A stretch of 64,000 nucleotides of DNA, from the NCBI GenBank assembly GCA_036419695.1, contig CP143946.1, positions 1,978,001-2,042,000 of the forward strand, read 5' to 3'. Positions 17,699 through 26,116 of this stretch are shown piece by piece (position 1 is the first letter of the stretch; each line of letters opens with the position of its first letter). A model generated the notes under the pieces. That model was not told the DNA's origin. It did not search any database and saw nothing but the letters and a program-made list of their open reading frames with translations. The stretch is from [Clostridium] symbiosum (GTDB lineage Bacteria > Bacillota > Clostridia > Lachnospirales > Lachnospiraceae). The translations under genes were made by a program, and so were the position numbers.

Positions 17699-18523
17699 AT
17701 GAACAAATATACAGAACGTATTACAAACGGTATTATTAAAGAAAACCCAACCTTCGTGTTAATGTTAGGTATGTGTCCGACCCTGGCAGTTACAACATCT
17801 GCCGTAAACGGTCTGGGCATGGGACTTTCCACAACAGCCGTTCTTGTATTTTCAAACTTAATTATTGCGGCGCTGCGTAAGATTATTCCGGATCGTGTGC
17901 GTATCCCGGCATTCATCGTTATCGTGGCAACCCTTGTAACCGTAGTCCAGCTTTTGATGCAGGGATATGTACCTTCCCTTTACGCATCGCTGGGTATCTA
18001 CATTCCGTTAATCGTAGTTAACTGTATCATCCTTGGCCGTGCCGAATCTTACGCTTCTAAGAATGATGCAATTTCCTCCCTTTTCGACGGACTTGGTATG
18101 GGTCTTGGATTCTCCATCGCCCTGACCTGTATCGGTATTTTCCGTGAATTCCTGGGCGGCGGAGCTTTCTTCGGCAAACAGATTATCCCGGAAGATTTCC
18201 ACATTTCGATCTTTGTGCTTGCTCCGGGTGCGTTCTTTGTCCTTGCAATCCTGACCGCGCTCCAGAATAAGTTCAAAGCTCCTTCTGCAACCAACGGTTC
18301 CGTGCCTCAGTCCAATCTGGCATGCGGCGGCAACTGTGCAAGCTGTGCGGGTTCCGCATGTGCGGTGAACCATCTGGCGCTGGCTGAGAAAGCGGCAGAG
18401 GAGGCGGCTAAGGCGGCGGCAGCGAAGAAAGCTGCGGCGGAAAAGGCCCTGGCAGCTAAGAAGGCAGCCGAGGAAGCGAAAGCGGAAGCCGAAGCTGCAA
18501 AAGAACCTGAGAAAACAGAATAG
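17699..18523 (+). CDS. rnfE: Rnf complex subunit E with Cys cluster and Ala/Lys-rich tail
   Basis: 274 residues. The first 200 or so form the usual six-span RnfE membrane domain (NPTFVLMLGMCPTLAVTTS at the start). Beyond it comes a soluble extension absent from short RnfE proteins. It has a four-cysteine cluster, spaced C-x4-C-x2-C-x4-C (from CGGNCASC), then about 45 residues almost only Ala, Lys and Glu, predicted to be a charged helix. The ATG at 17699, 6 bases from AGGAGGTG, is chosen over the GTG at 17690. The cysteine cluster could bind a metal or Fe-S centre, which is speculation. Confidence 0.93.
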   Translation: MNKYTERITNGIIKENPTFVLMLGMCPTLAVTTSAVNGLGMGLSTTAVLVFSNLIIAALRKIIPDRVRIPAFIVIVATLVTVVQLLMQGYVPSLYASLGIYIPLIVVNCIILGRAESYASKNDAISSLFDGLGMGLGFSIALTCIGIFREFLGGGAFFGKQIIPEDFHISIFVLAPGAFFVLAILTALQNKFKAPSATNGSVPQSNLACGGNCASCAGSACAVNHLALAEKAAEEAAKAAAAKKAAAEKALAAKKAAEEAKAEAEAAKEPEKTE

Positions 18524-18536
18524 GAGGAATGGATAG

Positions 18537-19112
18537 ATGAAAGAATTACTATTAATTGCCATCGGCTCAGCCCTGGTAAATAACGTTGTATTAAGCCAGT
18601 TCCTCGGTATCTGCCCATTCCTTGGCGTATCCAAGAAGGTAGAGACATCAGCAGGTATGGGTGTGGCCGTAATCTTCGTAATTACGATTGCATCCGCAGT
18701 GGCAAGCTTAATCTATGATAACATCCTGGTGCGTTTTGGTATGGAATACCTTCAGACCATCGTGTTTATCCTGGTTATTGCGGCTTTAGTACAGTTCGTA
18801 GAGATGTTCCTTAAGAAAAATATGGTTTCGCTGTATCAGTCGCTCGGTGTATACCTTCCCCTGATTACAACAAACTGTGCCGTTCTCGGCGTGGCATTAA
18901 CAAACGTACAGAAAACCTACAACTTCGTAGAGAGCGTTGTCAACGGCGTCGGTATCGCAGTTGGTTTTACCATTGCAATCGTGCTTCTGGCCGGTGTGCG
19001 TGAGAGAATTGAGTTCAATGATGTGCCATACAACTTCCAGGGATCCCCGATTACGTTAATTACCGCAGGTCTCATGTCAATCGCATTTTTCGGATTTTCC
19101 GGATTAATTTAA
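18537..19112 (+). CDS. rnfA: Rnf complex subunit A
   Basis: 191 residues and six spans, homologous to RnfE in inverted topology. It has the conserved NNVVLSQFLGICPFLGVSKK start and LPLITTNCAVLGVAL in the fourth span. Each of RnfA and RnfE contributes cysteines to a membrane-embedded Fe-S site in the complex. It starts 13 bases after rnfE with GGAGGAA upstream. Confidence 0.95.
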   Translation: MKELLLIAIGSALVNNVVLSQFLGICPFLGVSKKVETSAGMGVAVIFVITIASAVASLIYDNILVRFGMEYLQTIVFILVIAALVQFVEMFLKKNMVSLYQSLGVYLPLITTNCAVLGVALTNVQKTYNFVESVVNGVGIAVGFTIAIVLLAGVRERIEFNDVPYNFQGSPITLITAGLMSIAFFGFSGLI

Positions 19113-19127
19113 GGGGGGAGACGAAGG

Positions 19128-19919
19128 ATGAATATAACTGGAATTATTATTGCGGCGGTTATCGTAGGTCTCACCGGTATTATCATCGGTGTGCTCCTCG
19201 GAGTTGCCAGCGAGAAATTTAAAGTAGAAGTAGACGAAAAAGAAATCCTTGTCAGGGAAGAACTTCCGGGCAACAACTGCGGCGGCTGCGGCTTCCCTGG
19301 TTGTGACGGCCTTGCAAAAGCCATTGCCGAAGGTACGGCCCCAATCAACGCCTGCCCGGTCGGCGGCGCTCCCTGTGCCGAGAAAATCGCAGCCATCATG
19401 GGTGTGGAAGCCGGCAGCAGCGAGAAGATGGTAGCCTTTGTAAAATGTAAAGGCACCTGTGACAAGGCAAAATCACAGTATAACTATTACGGTATCAAGG
19501 ACTGTAAGATGGCGGCCGTTGTTCCGGGTTCCGGTGACAAAGCCTGCACCTACGGATGTATGGGATTCGGTTCCTGTGTAACTGCCTGTCAGTTCGACGC
19601 GATTCACGTGATCGACGGCATTGCAGTCGTAGACAAAGAGAAGTGTGTGGCCTGCGGCAAATGTGTGGACGCCTGCCCGCAGCATCTTATTGAACTTGTT
19701 CCGTATAAGGCAGAGCACCTGGTACAGTGTAATTCCCACGATAAGGGACCGGCGGTCAAGGCAAAATGTGACAACGGCTGTATCGGCTGTACACTCTGTA
19801 TCAAACAGTGCGAGGATGACGCCATTCATATGGATAACAACCTTGCGGTAATCGATTATGAGAAGTGTACCAACTGCGGCAAGTGCGCGGCGAAGTGCCC
19901 TGTAAAGATTATTAAATAA
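19128..19919 (+). CDS. rnfB: Rnf complex subunit B (ferredoxin-type)
   Basis: 263 residues. An N-terminal membrane helix (about 4-25) is followed by the NCGGCGFPGCDGLAKAI domain that binds a [4Fe-4S] cluster. Several ferredoxin-like motifs come next, including CVACGKCVDACP, CIGCTLCIKQC and CTNCGKCAAKCP. RnfB is the entry point of electrons from reduced ferredoxin. It is the last gene of the operon and is followed by a terminator. Confidence 0.95.
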   Translation: MNITGIIIAAVIVGLTGIIIGVLLGVASEKFKVEVDEKEILVREELPGNNCGGCGFPGCDGLAKAIAEGTAPINACPVGGAPCAEKIAAIMGVEAGSSEKMVAFVKCKGTCDKAKSQYNYYGIKDCKMAAVVPGSGDKACTYGCMGFGSCVTACQFDAIHVIDGIAVVDKEKCVACGKCVDACPQHLIELVPYKAEHLVQCNSHDKGPAVKAKCDNGCIGCTLCIKQCEDDAIHMDNNLAVIDYEKCTNCGKCAAKCPVKIIK

Positions 19920-19975
19920 GAAAGCGGACGGTGAAGACGCAGCAATGCGCTTTCATTGAAGGCTGGGAATAACGG

Positions 19976-20004
19976 AAAGCACGCTCTGTGGGGCGTGCTT
20001 TTTG
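19976..20004 (+). terminator. Terminator of the rnf operon
   Basis: AAAGCACGC (19976-19984) pairs with GCGTGCTTT (19993-20001), followed by further Ts. Confidence 0.8.
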
Positions 20005-20116
20005 CTATCCCCTTCCCTATGATTGACCGCGGCCAAAGAATGAATTATAATGAAAGACAACTATGATGAAAAGAACAGTGCAACACCCGGAAACGCGATG
20101 AGCGGAGGAAGACGAT

Positions 20117-20317
20117 ATGACGGATACGGTAAATGATTATAAGCTTAAGGTGGACGAGCTGCGCAGGCTGATCCGGTCACGCAGGAATTTTGAACCGGCG
20201 GTTGAGCTGGCGCTTGAGATGCATTCGATTACACATACGGTAGTCCGCCGGACGGAACTACCGCCGTCTGCCGGTGCGGAACAGTGCTATGATAAGGAGG
20301 TTGGACATGGAACATAA
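20117..20317 (+). CDS. Small protein of unknown function
   Basis: 66 residues, soluble and charged, with GCGGAGGAAG before the ATG. The first 45 residues (YKLKVDELRRLIRSRRNFEPA, then VELALEMHSITHT) look like the start of a longer helical DinB-like family I recall from clostridia; after that the sequence diverges and stops. It may be a truncated remnant. It overlaps the next gene by 11 bases, which suggests coupled translation. Confidence 0.5.
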   Translation: MTDTVNDYKLKVDELRRLIRSRRNFEPAVELALEMHSITHTVVRRTELPPSAGAEQCYDKEVGHGT

Positions 20318-20804
20318 ACCGGGAGCGGATCGCTCACAGAAAAATAAGAAACAGAAAGAAACGCTTTTAAAAACAGTGGATGCGCTGGGAAAACTCAGGG
20401 CATCCCTCAAGGAGGCCGGATTCAATCCCAAGGAGCCGGATCTGAAAACCGCCTGGGAGGTATTTAAAAAATTTAACCGTCTCCGTTTTGACTGTTCCGA
20501 CGACAGCCTGCTCTTTGAGACGGGAGTGTATGATGTGACGGGAGAAGATCAGTTTTATCTTTCCATGGTAAGGCAGTTTACCATAGAGGTGGATGGAGAG
20601 TACGATTATATGGAACAGATCCACCTGGATCTTATCTACCCGGCCGACGACCGGCTCGGCAGTCAGAATGAAACCCTCTGGACCTATGATTTTGACGATG
20701 ATGTCCCGGCTTTCATTGCGGCAGTGGAAGAGTCCCCGGCATTTAGAATTCCGCCGGAAGAGTATCATGCCCTGGCGGCCGATATCTATCAGGATGAGAT
20801 ATAG
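20307..20804 (+). CDS. Hypothetical soluble protein
   Basis: 165 residues, not recognised. A lysine-rich N terminus (about residues 8-35) leads to a compact, acidic domain with FLIYPADDRLG-like strands and a DFDDDVPAF motif. There is no signal peptide or membrane segment. AAGGAGG (20294-20300) sits 6 bases before the ATG at 20307, so longer readings starting near 20274 are less likely. It forms a two-gene unit with the preceding small gene, closed by the terminator at 20905. Confidence 0.7.
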   Translation: MEHKPGADRSQKNKKQKETLLKTVDALGKLRASLKEAGFNPKEPDLKTAWEVFKKFNRLRFDCSDDSLLFETGVYDVTGEDQFYLSMVRQFTIEVDGEYDYMEQIHLDLIYPADDRLGSQNETLWTYDFDDDVPAFIAAVEESPAFRIPPEEYHALAADIYQDEI

Positions 20805-20904
20805 AGAGTATCATGATGGTTTCATGGTTGGAGGATGCGCCATAATTATATTTGGAAAGCGGCAGCTGAATACGGAATTGGCGGAAAATGAATAAAATAA
20901 AGGT

Positions 20905-20960
20905 ATCCGGCCAGACTAAGGGCAAAATATTCCCGGTCTGGCCGGATATTTTGATTTTTT
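20905..20960 (+). terminator. Terminator after the two-gene unknown unit
   Basis: ATCCGGCCAGAC (20905-20916) pairs exactly with GTCTGGCCGGAT (20936-20947) and is followed by a T-rich run. The stretch to 21148 is AT-rich leader without a gene I can support. Confidence 0.85.
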
Positions 20961-21148
20961 ACCGGCGGCCGGAAATAGGTAAAGGTACCCGCCGGTTTAA
21001 GAAATGTATATTTTTTCTATATTTGCAAAAATATATAATTTCTATAAAATTTATTGAATATCATGCCATGTTCCTGTATACTATTCGGGGGAAGTTTTCC
21101 CATGTATCAGAAACACCAGCCGATGAAAAAGGAAAGGATTCGAGAAAC

Positions 21149-22414
21149 GTGAAGAAAAACGACAAGAACAACGGAAAGAACAGCATGGCGGCAGGGCTTG
21201 CCGGGGCAGGAATCATGATTGTACTGGCGGGAGGACTGATTGCGGTTTCAGGGCCTCTTTATAAATCCATAGCGGGCAGAAACCTGCCTGTGTCGGATGT
21301 GCCGATTTATAATGAAGGAACTTACGAGGGAAGTGCGAGAGGATACGGCGGACCGATTACCGTGACAGCCAGATTTTCAGAATACGGAATAGACGATGTG
21401 AAAGTGAACGCTCCGGATGAAACGCCGGAGATTGGAAAGGCGGCGGCCGTAAAGCTTTCAAAGGACATCTGGATGAAGCAGACCCACAGTGTGGACAGCG
21501 TATCCGGCGCCACGATGACCAGCAACGCGGTCAAGACGGCCATGGCAAACTGTGTGCGGGGAGCAGTGAAAGAGGGCACCGAACTGGCTGCGATTATTGA
21601 GCAGGAGGTTGCCCAGGAGAATGCCGAAAAAGCACTGCCCGAGGTGGCTGAGCTTTTGAAGGAGATAGAGGACGGAGCCTACGTTTACCGCGACGCCGAG
21701 CCGGATGAAAACGGTTTTTATAACGAAATCAGAATTGAAATAAGTGGAAATAAAATCACACAGCTCGTATGGGATGCCGTGCAGTCGGACGGAACGGGCA
21801 AAAGACAGATGTCCGAAGCAGGCGAGTATACGATGACGGAAAACGGTCCGAAGTGGTATGAGCAGGCGGACGAGCTGGCCCGTTATGTGATAGAGCACCA
21901 GACGACGGAAGGATTGATGAACGACGGAGGAACCTCCGATGCGGTTTCCTCGGTCAGCATCCATATCGGAGGATTTATTGACTGCCTGAAAAAATGCCTT
22001 CTTCTGGCAAAGGGCGACACCTCCCATATGAGCCTTGATGCGCTGCTGGCTGCTGCGGCCGACGGAGCGTATTCCTGGAAGAGCGGGCAGGCCGACGACA
22101 ACGGATTCTGCGACACAATTTCCATGACGGTAAAGGATCATAAAATCATTGCTCTCAAATGGGATGCGGTGAATGCAGAGGGAGCCGGAAAAAGACAGCT
22201 TTCCGAAGAGGGTCAGTATACGATGACGGAAAACGGTCCGAAGTGGTATGAGCAGGCGGACATCCTGGCCGGATACCTGGTAGAGAACCAGACGGAGAAA
22301 GGCCTCCTTTCGGACTCCGGCTACGCAGGCGATGCGGTTTCCTCGGTCAGCATCTATGCGGGAGGATTTCTGGAAGCGGTGAAACAGTGCCTGCTGAATG
22401 GGCCTGTTTTATAA
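21149..22414 (+). CDS. Membrane-anchored FMN-binding domain protein with two degenerate repeats
   Basis: 421 residues from a GTG at 21149, about 10 bases after GGAAAGGA. It has a basic start, one membrane helix (about 16-38) and an FMN_bind domain (about 52-130) with the flavinylation motif VSGATMTSNAVKT near residue 118. Two repeats of about 110 residues follow. Each holds the same YTMTENGPKWYEQAD segment and ends in DAVSSVSI, at the position where an FMN_bind domain carries SGAT, so the repeats look like flavin domains that lost the attachment threonine. A longer reading with ATG at 21068 is possible but lacks a binding site. The extracytoplasmic flavin suggests a role in electron transfer, perhaps with Rnf. 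Confidence 0.75.
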   Translation: MKKNDKNNGKNSMAAGLAGAGIMIVLAGGLIAVSGPLYKSIAGRNLPVSDVPIYNEGTYEGSARGYGGPITVTARFSEYGIDDVKVNAPDETPEIGKAAAVKLSKDIWMKQTHSVDSVSGATMTSNAVKTAMANCVRGAVKEGTELAAIIEQEVAQENAEKALPEVAELLKEIEDGAYVYRDAEPDENGFYNEIRIEISGNKITQLVWDAVQSDGTGKRQMSEAGEYTMTENGPKWYEQADELARYVIEHQTTEGLMNDGGTSDAVSSVSIHIGGFIDCLKKCLLLAKGDTSHMSLDALLAAAADGAYSWKSGQADDNGFCDTISMTVKDHKIIALKWDAVNAEGAGKRQLSEEGQYTMTENGPKWYEQADILAGYLVENQTEKGLLSDSGYAGDAVSSVSIYAGGFLEAVKQCLLNGPVL

Positions 22415-22467
22415 TCAGATTAAAATGAAACAATTAATATAAACAAATAAAATAATTTAAGATAAGC

Positions 22468-22514
22468 AAATGCCCTGCAGAGACAGAATTCACTGTCCCA
22501 GCAGGGCATTTCTA
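22468..22514. terminator. Bidirectional terminator between convergent genes
   Basis: AAATGCCCTGC (22468-22478) and GCAGGGCATTT (22501-22511) form a perfect stem, with A and T runs on both sides. It serves the flavoprotein gene (plus) and the MerR gene (minus). Confidence 0.85.
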
Positions 22515-22541
22515 CCGGCTTCTGCGTCCGGTTTTTATCCG

Positions 22542-23411
22542 TTATTGACGTTCTTTAAGATAATCCTTCAGGGCGCGGCTGATAAATGCCGATGCGCCGG
22601 TTCCATATTTTTTGTCGGTCACCTCGGTAAAAGCGGGGGATGACACGTAAGTGTCGGCCATAAACTGCCAGTAGTTTTCTCCCATATCAACGCCCTGATT
22701 GCATTCCTCGGTGAAAGAAATGAGTTCTCCGGTAATCGCCATGATTTCCGCGGATGAAGTGTCTTTACTCAAATCGGCGGTCAGTCTTCTGGTGATTTCT
22801 TCGGTCTTTTCAACAAGGCCGTCCACCTCTTCCGGGGCGATGGGCGGGCCATCCGACAGGAAAGCCTGTAAATTTTTTTCCATTGCCTTTGTAAAATTTT
22901 CAATGCTTCCGAACTGTTTGACGGCCATTGCGGCAATTTCATCCCCGCGTGATTTTAAATCCAGGAGCATCTCGTCAAAGCGCTCCATGCCGCCCATCTG
23001 TTTTCCGATTTTTTCCGGTTCTGTTTTTTTAAATTCTTCCAGAACGGTGAAATACCGTTCCATATCAAAATTACTGAAATCCATACACGTTTCTCCTTTG
23101 ATCAGCTTATCCAGCAGTCCCAACAGGGAAGTCAGCCTGTCGCGTTTCACCTGTATCAGTTCGCGCTGTTTTATGAAGGTTTCCGTTTTATCGAACCCGG
23201 GACTCTCCATGATCGCCTTGATCTCTTTCAGGGTAAAGTCGAGTTCCTTAAAAAACAGAATCTGCTGCAGTACCTCCAGCGCACGGTCATCATACAGACG
23301 GTATCCTGCATCCGTTACCTCCGATGGTTTGAACAGGCCAATCTCGTCATAAAACTGAAGGGCTCTTACGCTGACACCGGTCAGCGATGAAACCTGTTTT
23401 ACAGTCATCAT
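22542..23411 (-). CDS. MerR family regulator with TipAS-like effector domain
   Basis: 289 residues. The N-terminal MerR winged helix starts MTVKQVSSLTGVSVRALQFYDEIGLF and continues with GYRLYDDRALEVLQQI, then a coiled-coil dimerisation helix (about 75-110). The C-terminal 170 residues match the helical TipAS/antibiotic-recognition type domain (FTKAMEKN, EECNQGVDMGENYWQFMADTYV). Such proteins bind a drug or peptide and untwist their own promoter to activate it. The promoter at 23563-23593 has the 19-base spacer expected for this mechanism. No target gene other than itself is adjacent, so autoregulation is the only control visible. Confidence 0.9.
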   Translation of the reverse strand: MMTVKQVSSLTGVSVRALQFYDEIGLFKPSEVTDAGYRLYDDRALEVLQQILFFKELDFTLKEIKAIMESPGFDKTETFIKQRELIQVKRDRLTSLLGLLDKLIKGETCMDFSNFDMERYFTVLEEFKKTEPEKIGKQMGGMERFDEMLLDLKSRGDEIAAMAVKQFGSIENFTKAMEKNLQAFLSDGPPIAPEEVDGLVEKTEEITRRLTADLSKDTSSAEIMAITGELISFTEECNQGVDMGENYWQFMADTYVSSPAFTEVTDKKYGTGASAFISRALKDYLKERQ

Positions 23412-23562
23412 CTTATCTGCCTCCTGTTATTTGCGAATTAACTATCTGTCTGCTTATATACGATTTATATAGTTACTATCTGCATATTTACGGGCGAATC
23501 CTACCGGTATGATTCTTTGAAGATAGAGAGGAAGTTATGCATGTAACCTTCCTTCTGATATT

Positions 23563-23593
23563 ACTATACAATATCACGATACGTGAGGGTCAA
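23563..23593 (-). promoter_or_regulatory. MerR-type promoter with 19 bp spacer and operator dyad
   Basis: On the minus strand TTGACC and TATAGT are 19 bases apart. The spacer contains the dyad TCACG-TAT-CGTGA (23574-23586). A long spacer with a central dyad is the standard MerR-activated promoter design. Confidence 0.75.
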
Positions 23594-23645
23594 TACCTGT
23601 TTTATATTTTGTAAAAAATAATGCGTGTTACCGTCATCCAGCCAC

Positions 23646-23928
23646 AAAAATAGCAGCCGGATACAGCCCGGCTGCTCATCTTGTCGACAAACTATATTTT
23701 CCTTATATCAGGAGTTTGAGAGTGTAACCCTCATTTCAAATCACGTAGGTGGAATTCAGTTCCGCCGTAGTGCTGAACTGCCGATTTCTAGGGGCTTTAG
23801 CCCTTGCGCGAGGAAATCGGCAGTTCTTCCTTCGGTGACTAGAATTTATGGCGTTATGCCATAAATTCTACAGAGTGGCGACTTTGTCGACACTCTGGGC
23901 AGCAGGATACAGCCCGGCTGCTATTTTT
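23646..23928. repeat. Cluster of hairpins bounded by inverted repeats
   Basis: The left end AAAAATAGCAGCCGG (23646-23660) is repeated as its exact complement at the right end (23914-23928). Each end is itself a hairpin sharing GGATACAGCCCGGCTGCT (23659-23676, 23905-23922), so each resembles a terminator pointing outward. Between them lie three more stems: 23775-23787 with 23814-23826 (13 bp, with an inner hairpin), 23841-23852 with 23858-23869 (12 bp), and a short stem at 23871-23897. No gene is present. It could be a MITE-like element or a structured RNA. Confidence 0.65.
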
Positions 23929-23958
23929 CTATGAAACGCCGTTACGGATAAAGAACGC

Positions 23959-25092
23959 CTATTCCTGATCTTTGTAAATTTTCACCGGGCGTTCACTGAT
24001 GTTACAGAGGTATACGACATAAGAATTCTCTGTGATTTTTTCCAGGTCAAACGCGTCGATTTTTTCCCCGCCGTCCCGGCCGATCAGCGTGACTGTGTCA
24101 CCAATTTCCGTTTCTGGAATATCTGTGATATCTAAGAACGTCTGATCCATGCAGACGGAAATGATGGGGGCGCGTCTGCCGTGAATCAGCACATAGCCGC
24201 CCTTCTTGCCCAAATCCTCCAGATAGCCGTCCCCGTACCCGAAGCTGGCAATTCCGACTACGGTGTCGCGCTTTGCCGTAAAACTTCTCCAGTAGCCCAT
24301 GCTCCTGCCGGCAGGGACGTATTTCTTGTTGGTAATAAATGTCTTCCAGTCCAGCACCGTTTCAAGGCCCAGACGGTTTTCCTCGTCGAGGCAGGGATCA
24401 TAGCCCAGCCAGAGAAGGCCTGTCCTCACCATATTATAATGGGCTTTTTTGAACCGTACCGTGGATGGGGTATTGGTGGCATGGATGTAACGCGGCTGGA
24501 TGCCTCTAGCCCGTATCTGCCCGACCGCCTCCTCAAAATCCCGGATTTGCTGTTCGGTAAATTCAGGGTTGGCCACCTCGGCCTCGCCGAAATGGGTGAA
24601 AACGCCCTCGATTTCCAGTCCCTGAAGCGGGAGGATGCCATCGAGGAGATCCTCAAGCTGCCTTCCCTTTTCTACGCCGATGCGCCCCAGCCCGGTGTCT
24701 ATCTTTATATGGACGCGGGCTTTTTTTCCACTTTTCAAGGCCAGTCCGGACAGGAGGGCGGCATCCTGAGTGCGGAAGACCGGAAGAATGAGATCCTCCT
24801 GCACCGCGTAGGGCAGATTGTTGACCGGCACTCCTCCCAGCACCATAATCTCCGCGCGGTTTCCGGCTTCCCTTAGTGTCTGTGCTTCGCGCACCTGGGC
24901 TACGGCCAGCCTTCTGATCTTACATTCGCTTATCAGCCAGTCCGCGGTGCGGATCAGGCCATGACCGCATGCGTTTGCCTTCAGAACAGGCATAATTTCC
25001 ACATCCGGCCCTACGTGTTTCCTGATTTTTTCCATATTGGACCTGATTTTCGTCAGGTCGATGGTAATGAATGAATTCCCCGTTTCGTTCAT
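23959..25092 (-). CDS. alr: Alanine racemase
   Basis: 377 residues, normal length. It is a PLP enzyme converting L- to D-alanine for peptidoglycan. The PLP lysine lies in PVLKANACGHG near residue 38. The motif usually reads KANAYGHG; the tyrosine is Cys here, a rare change next to the cofactor. The second catalytic tyrosine is kept in GYGDGY (near residue 260), as are HIKIDTGLGRIGV and the HATNTPST phosphate-site stretch. GGGGGAGGAA precedes the ATG. Two racemases are common in spore formers, so this may be a specialised paralogue, for example with altered substrate range. Confidence 0.92.
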   Translation of the reverse strand: MNETGNSFITIDLTKIRSNMEKIRKHVGPDVEIMPVLKANACGHGLIRTADWLISECKIRRLAVAQVREAQTLREAGNRAEIMVLGGVPVNNLPYAVQEDLILPVFRTQDAALLSGLALKSGKKARVHIKIDTGLGRIGVEKGRQLEDLLDGILPLQGLEIEGVFTHFGEAEVANPEFTEQQIRDFEEAVGQIRARGIQPRYIHATNTPSTVRFKKAHYNMVRTGLLWLGYDPCLDEENRLGLETVLDWKTFITNKKYVPAGRSMGYWRSFTAKRDTVVGIASFGYGDGYLEDLGKKGGYVLIHGRRAPIISVCMDQTFLDITDIPETEIGDTVTLIGRDGGEKIDAFDLEKITENSYVVYLCNISERPVKIYKDQE

Positions 25093-25192
25093 AATAATTC
25101 CTCCCCCATTTTGTGATTTTTCTGCCGTTCGAAGCGCGTTTTACCGTTTCCAACCGGTCACAGCCACTGCTTCAAAATCAGAACATGCGTCC

Positions 25193-25221
25193 ATTATCTC
25201 ACTGAGTTTGACAAAATACAA
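25193..25221 (-). promoter_or_regulatory. Possible promoter of alr
   Basis: On the minus strand TTGTAT (25216-25221) and GATAAT (25193-25198) are 17 bases apart, about 100 bases before alr. Confidence 0.4.
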
Positions 25222-25267
25222 TAAAAAACAGAAAAATCTGAAAAATATGTTAAAAAATGGACAATTT

Positions 25268-25313
25268 AACAGGGACAGAAAATTCTGTGTTGCTGGAATT
25301 TTCTGTCCCTGTT
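25268..25313. terminator. Strong hairpin between alr and the downstream minus-strand gene
   Basis: An 18-base arm at 25268-25285 pairs perfectly with 25296-25313 (cores GGGACAGAAAATTC and GAATTTTCTGTCCC). The T-run is weak on both strands. It separates the gene at 25348 from alr. Confidence 0.65.
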
Positions 25314-25347
25314 TCCGCCCTTATCGCCTGGTGCGGTGTGTTTTGCA

Positions 25348-25785
25348 TCAATTTGATGAAGCTTTGTCCAGCGCGGTGCGGATTGCATTGACCAGCGCCT
25401 GTGAGGTATACTGGCTGCCCTCGGGATAGGATAGGTTTTCCAGCGACTGCGTCTGGCAGATCTGCTCGGAAAGCTGGGCGATTGACGGAGCCATCAGCGG
25501 GTACATCGTTGCGACCGAATCGCTGAGAGGGGAGAAGCTGATGGAATTGATATGATCCGCATCGACGGCTACTTCCACATTGACGTTCTGGCTGCCAAGG
25601 ACGAGAGAGGCTGTGTATACGCCCGGTATGTACTGTACACTGTCGGATGCCGTCTGGGCAGCGTCCTTTTTCGGATGGAACATGATAAGGAATAACGTTA
25701 CCAAAAGGATCCCAAGACCGATAAAGATGGCAGTGTAAATAATTTCCTTCATGCGCAGCACTACTATTTTTGTTTTAGAGCTCAT
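25348..25785 (-). CDS. Small membrane-anchored protein, possible degenerate FMN-binding fold
   Basis: 145 residues. A short basic start leads to one membrane helix (about 13-36) and an extracytoplasmic domain. The domain pattern GVYTASLVLGSQNVNVEVAV, later SISF and a final TSQALVNAIRTALDKA, recalls an FMN_bind domain. Where the flavinylation SGAT should be, it has EGSQYTS, so covalent FMN is doubtful. It is transcribed alone. The assignment rests on pattern memory and is tentative. Confidence 0.6.
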   Translation of the reverse strand: MSSKTKIVVLRMKEIIYTAIFIGLGILLVTLFLIMFHPKKDAAQTASDSVQYIPGVYTASLVLGSQNVNVEVAVDADHINSISFSPLSDSVATMYPLMAPSIAQLSEQICQTQSLENLSYPEGSQYTSQALVNAIRTALDKASSN

Positions 25786-26116
25786 AAAAAAGCCCTCCGG
25801 ATTTGTTTATTACAATCTATTACCGAAAACATGTTTTTATGCAAAAAGCAGGAAGGTAGATGAAACAGGACGGGAAAAAGAGATGCCGAGGGCAGGAGGC
25901 GGGCGGAAGCTCCGCCGAAACAGCGTGATAAGGTTTTGTTTTGGGGGTGGATATGGTATAATGACCATAAAGGGGCATTATACCTGCGCATGGCGAGTTC
26001 TGCGTCCACCGCAGAAAATCGGGCGCTGAGTTCCGTCGGAGACACGTATTCACGAAGTGAATATGGTATAATGACCACAGACGATTCGAAACTATAGGAG
26101 GAAAGGGCAGAAAAGC
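25786..26116. other. Intergenic stretch with a duplicated promoter-like block
   Basis: No gene is supported here. TATGGTATAATGACCA occurs at 25952-25967 and again at 26062-26077, 110 bases apart, each with a perfect TATAAT. The second may drive the small membrane protein gene at 26117. No good -35 box is seen before either. Confidence 0.45.
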
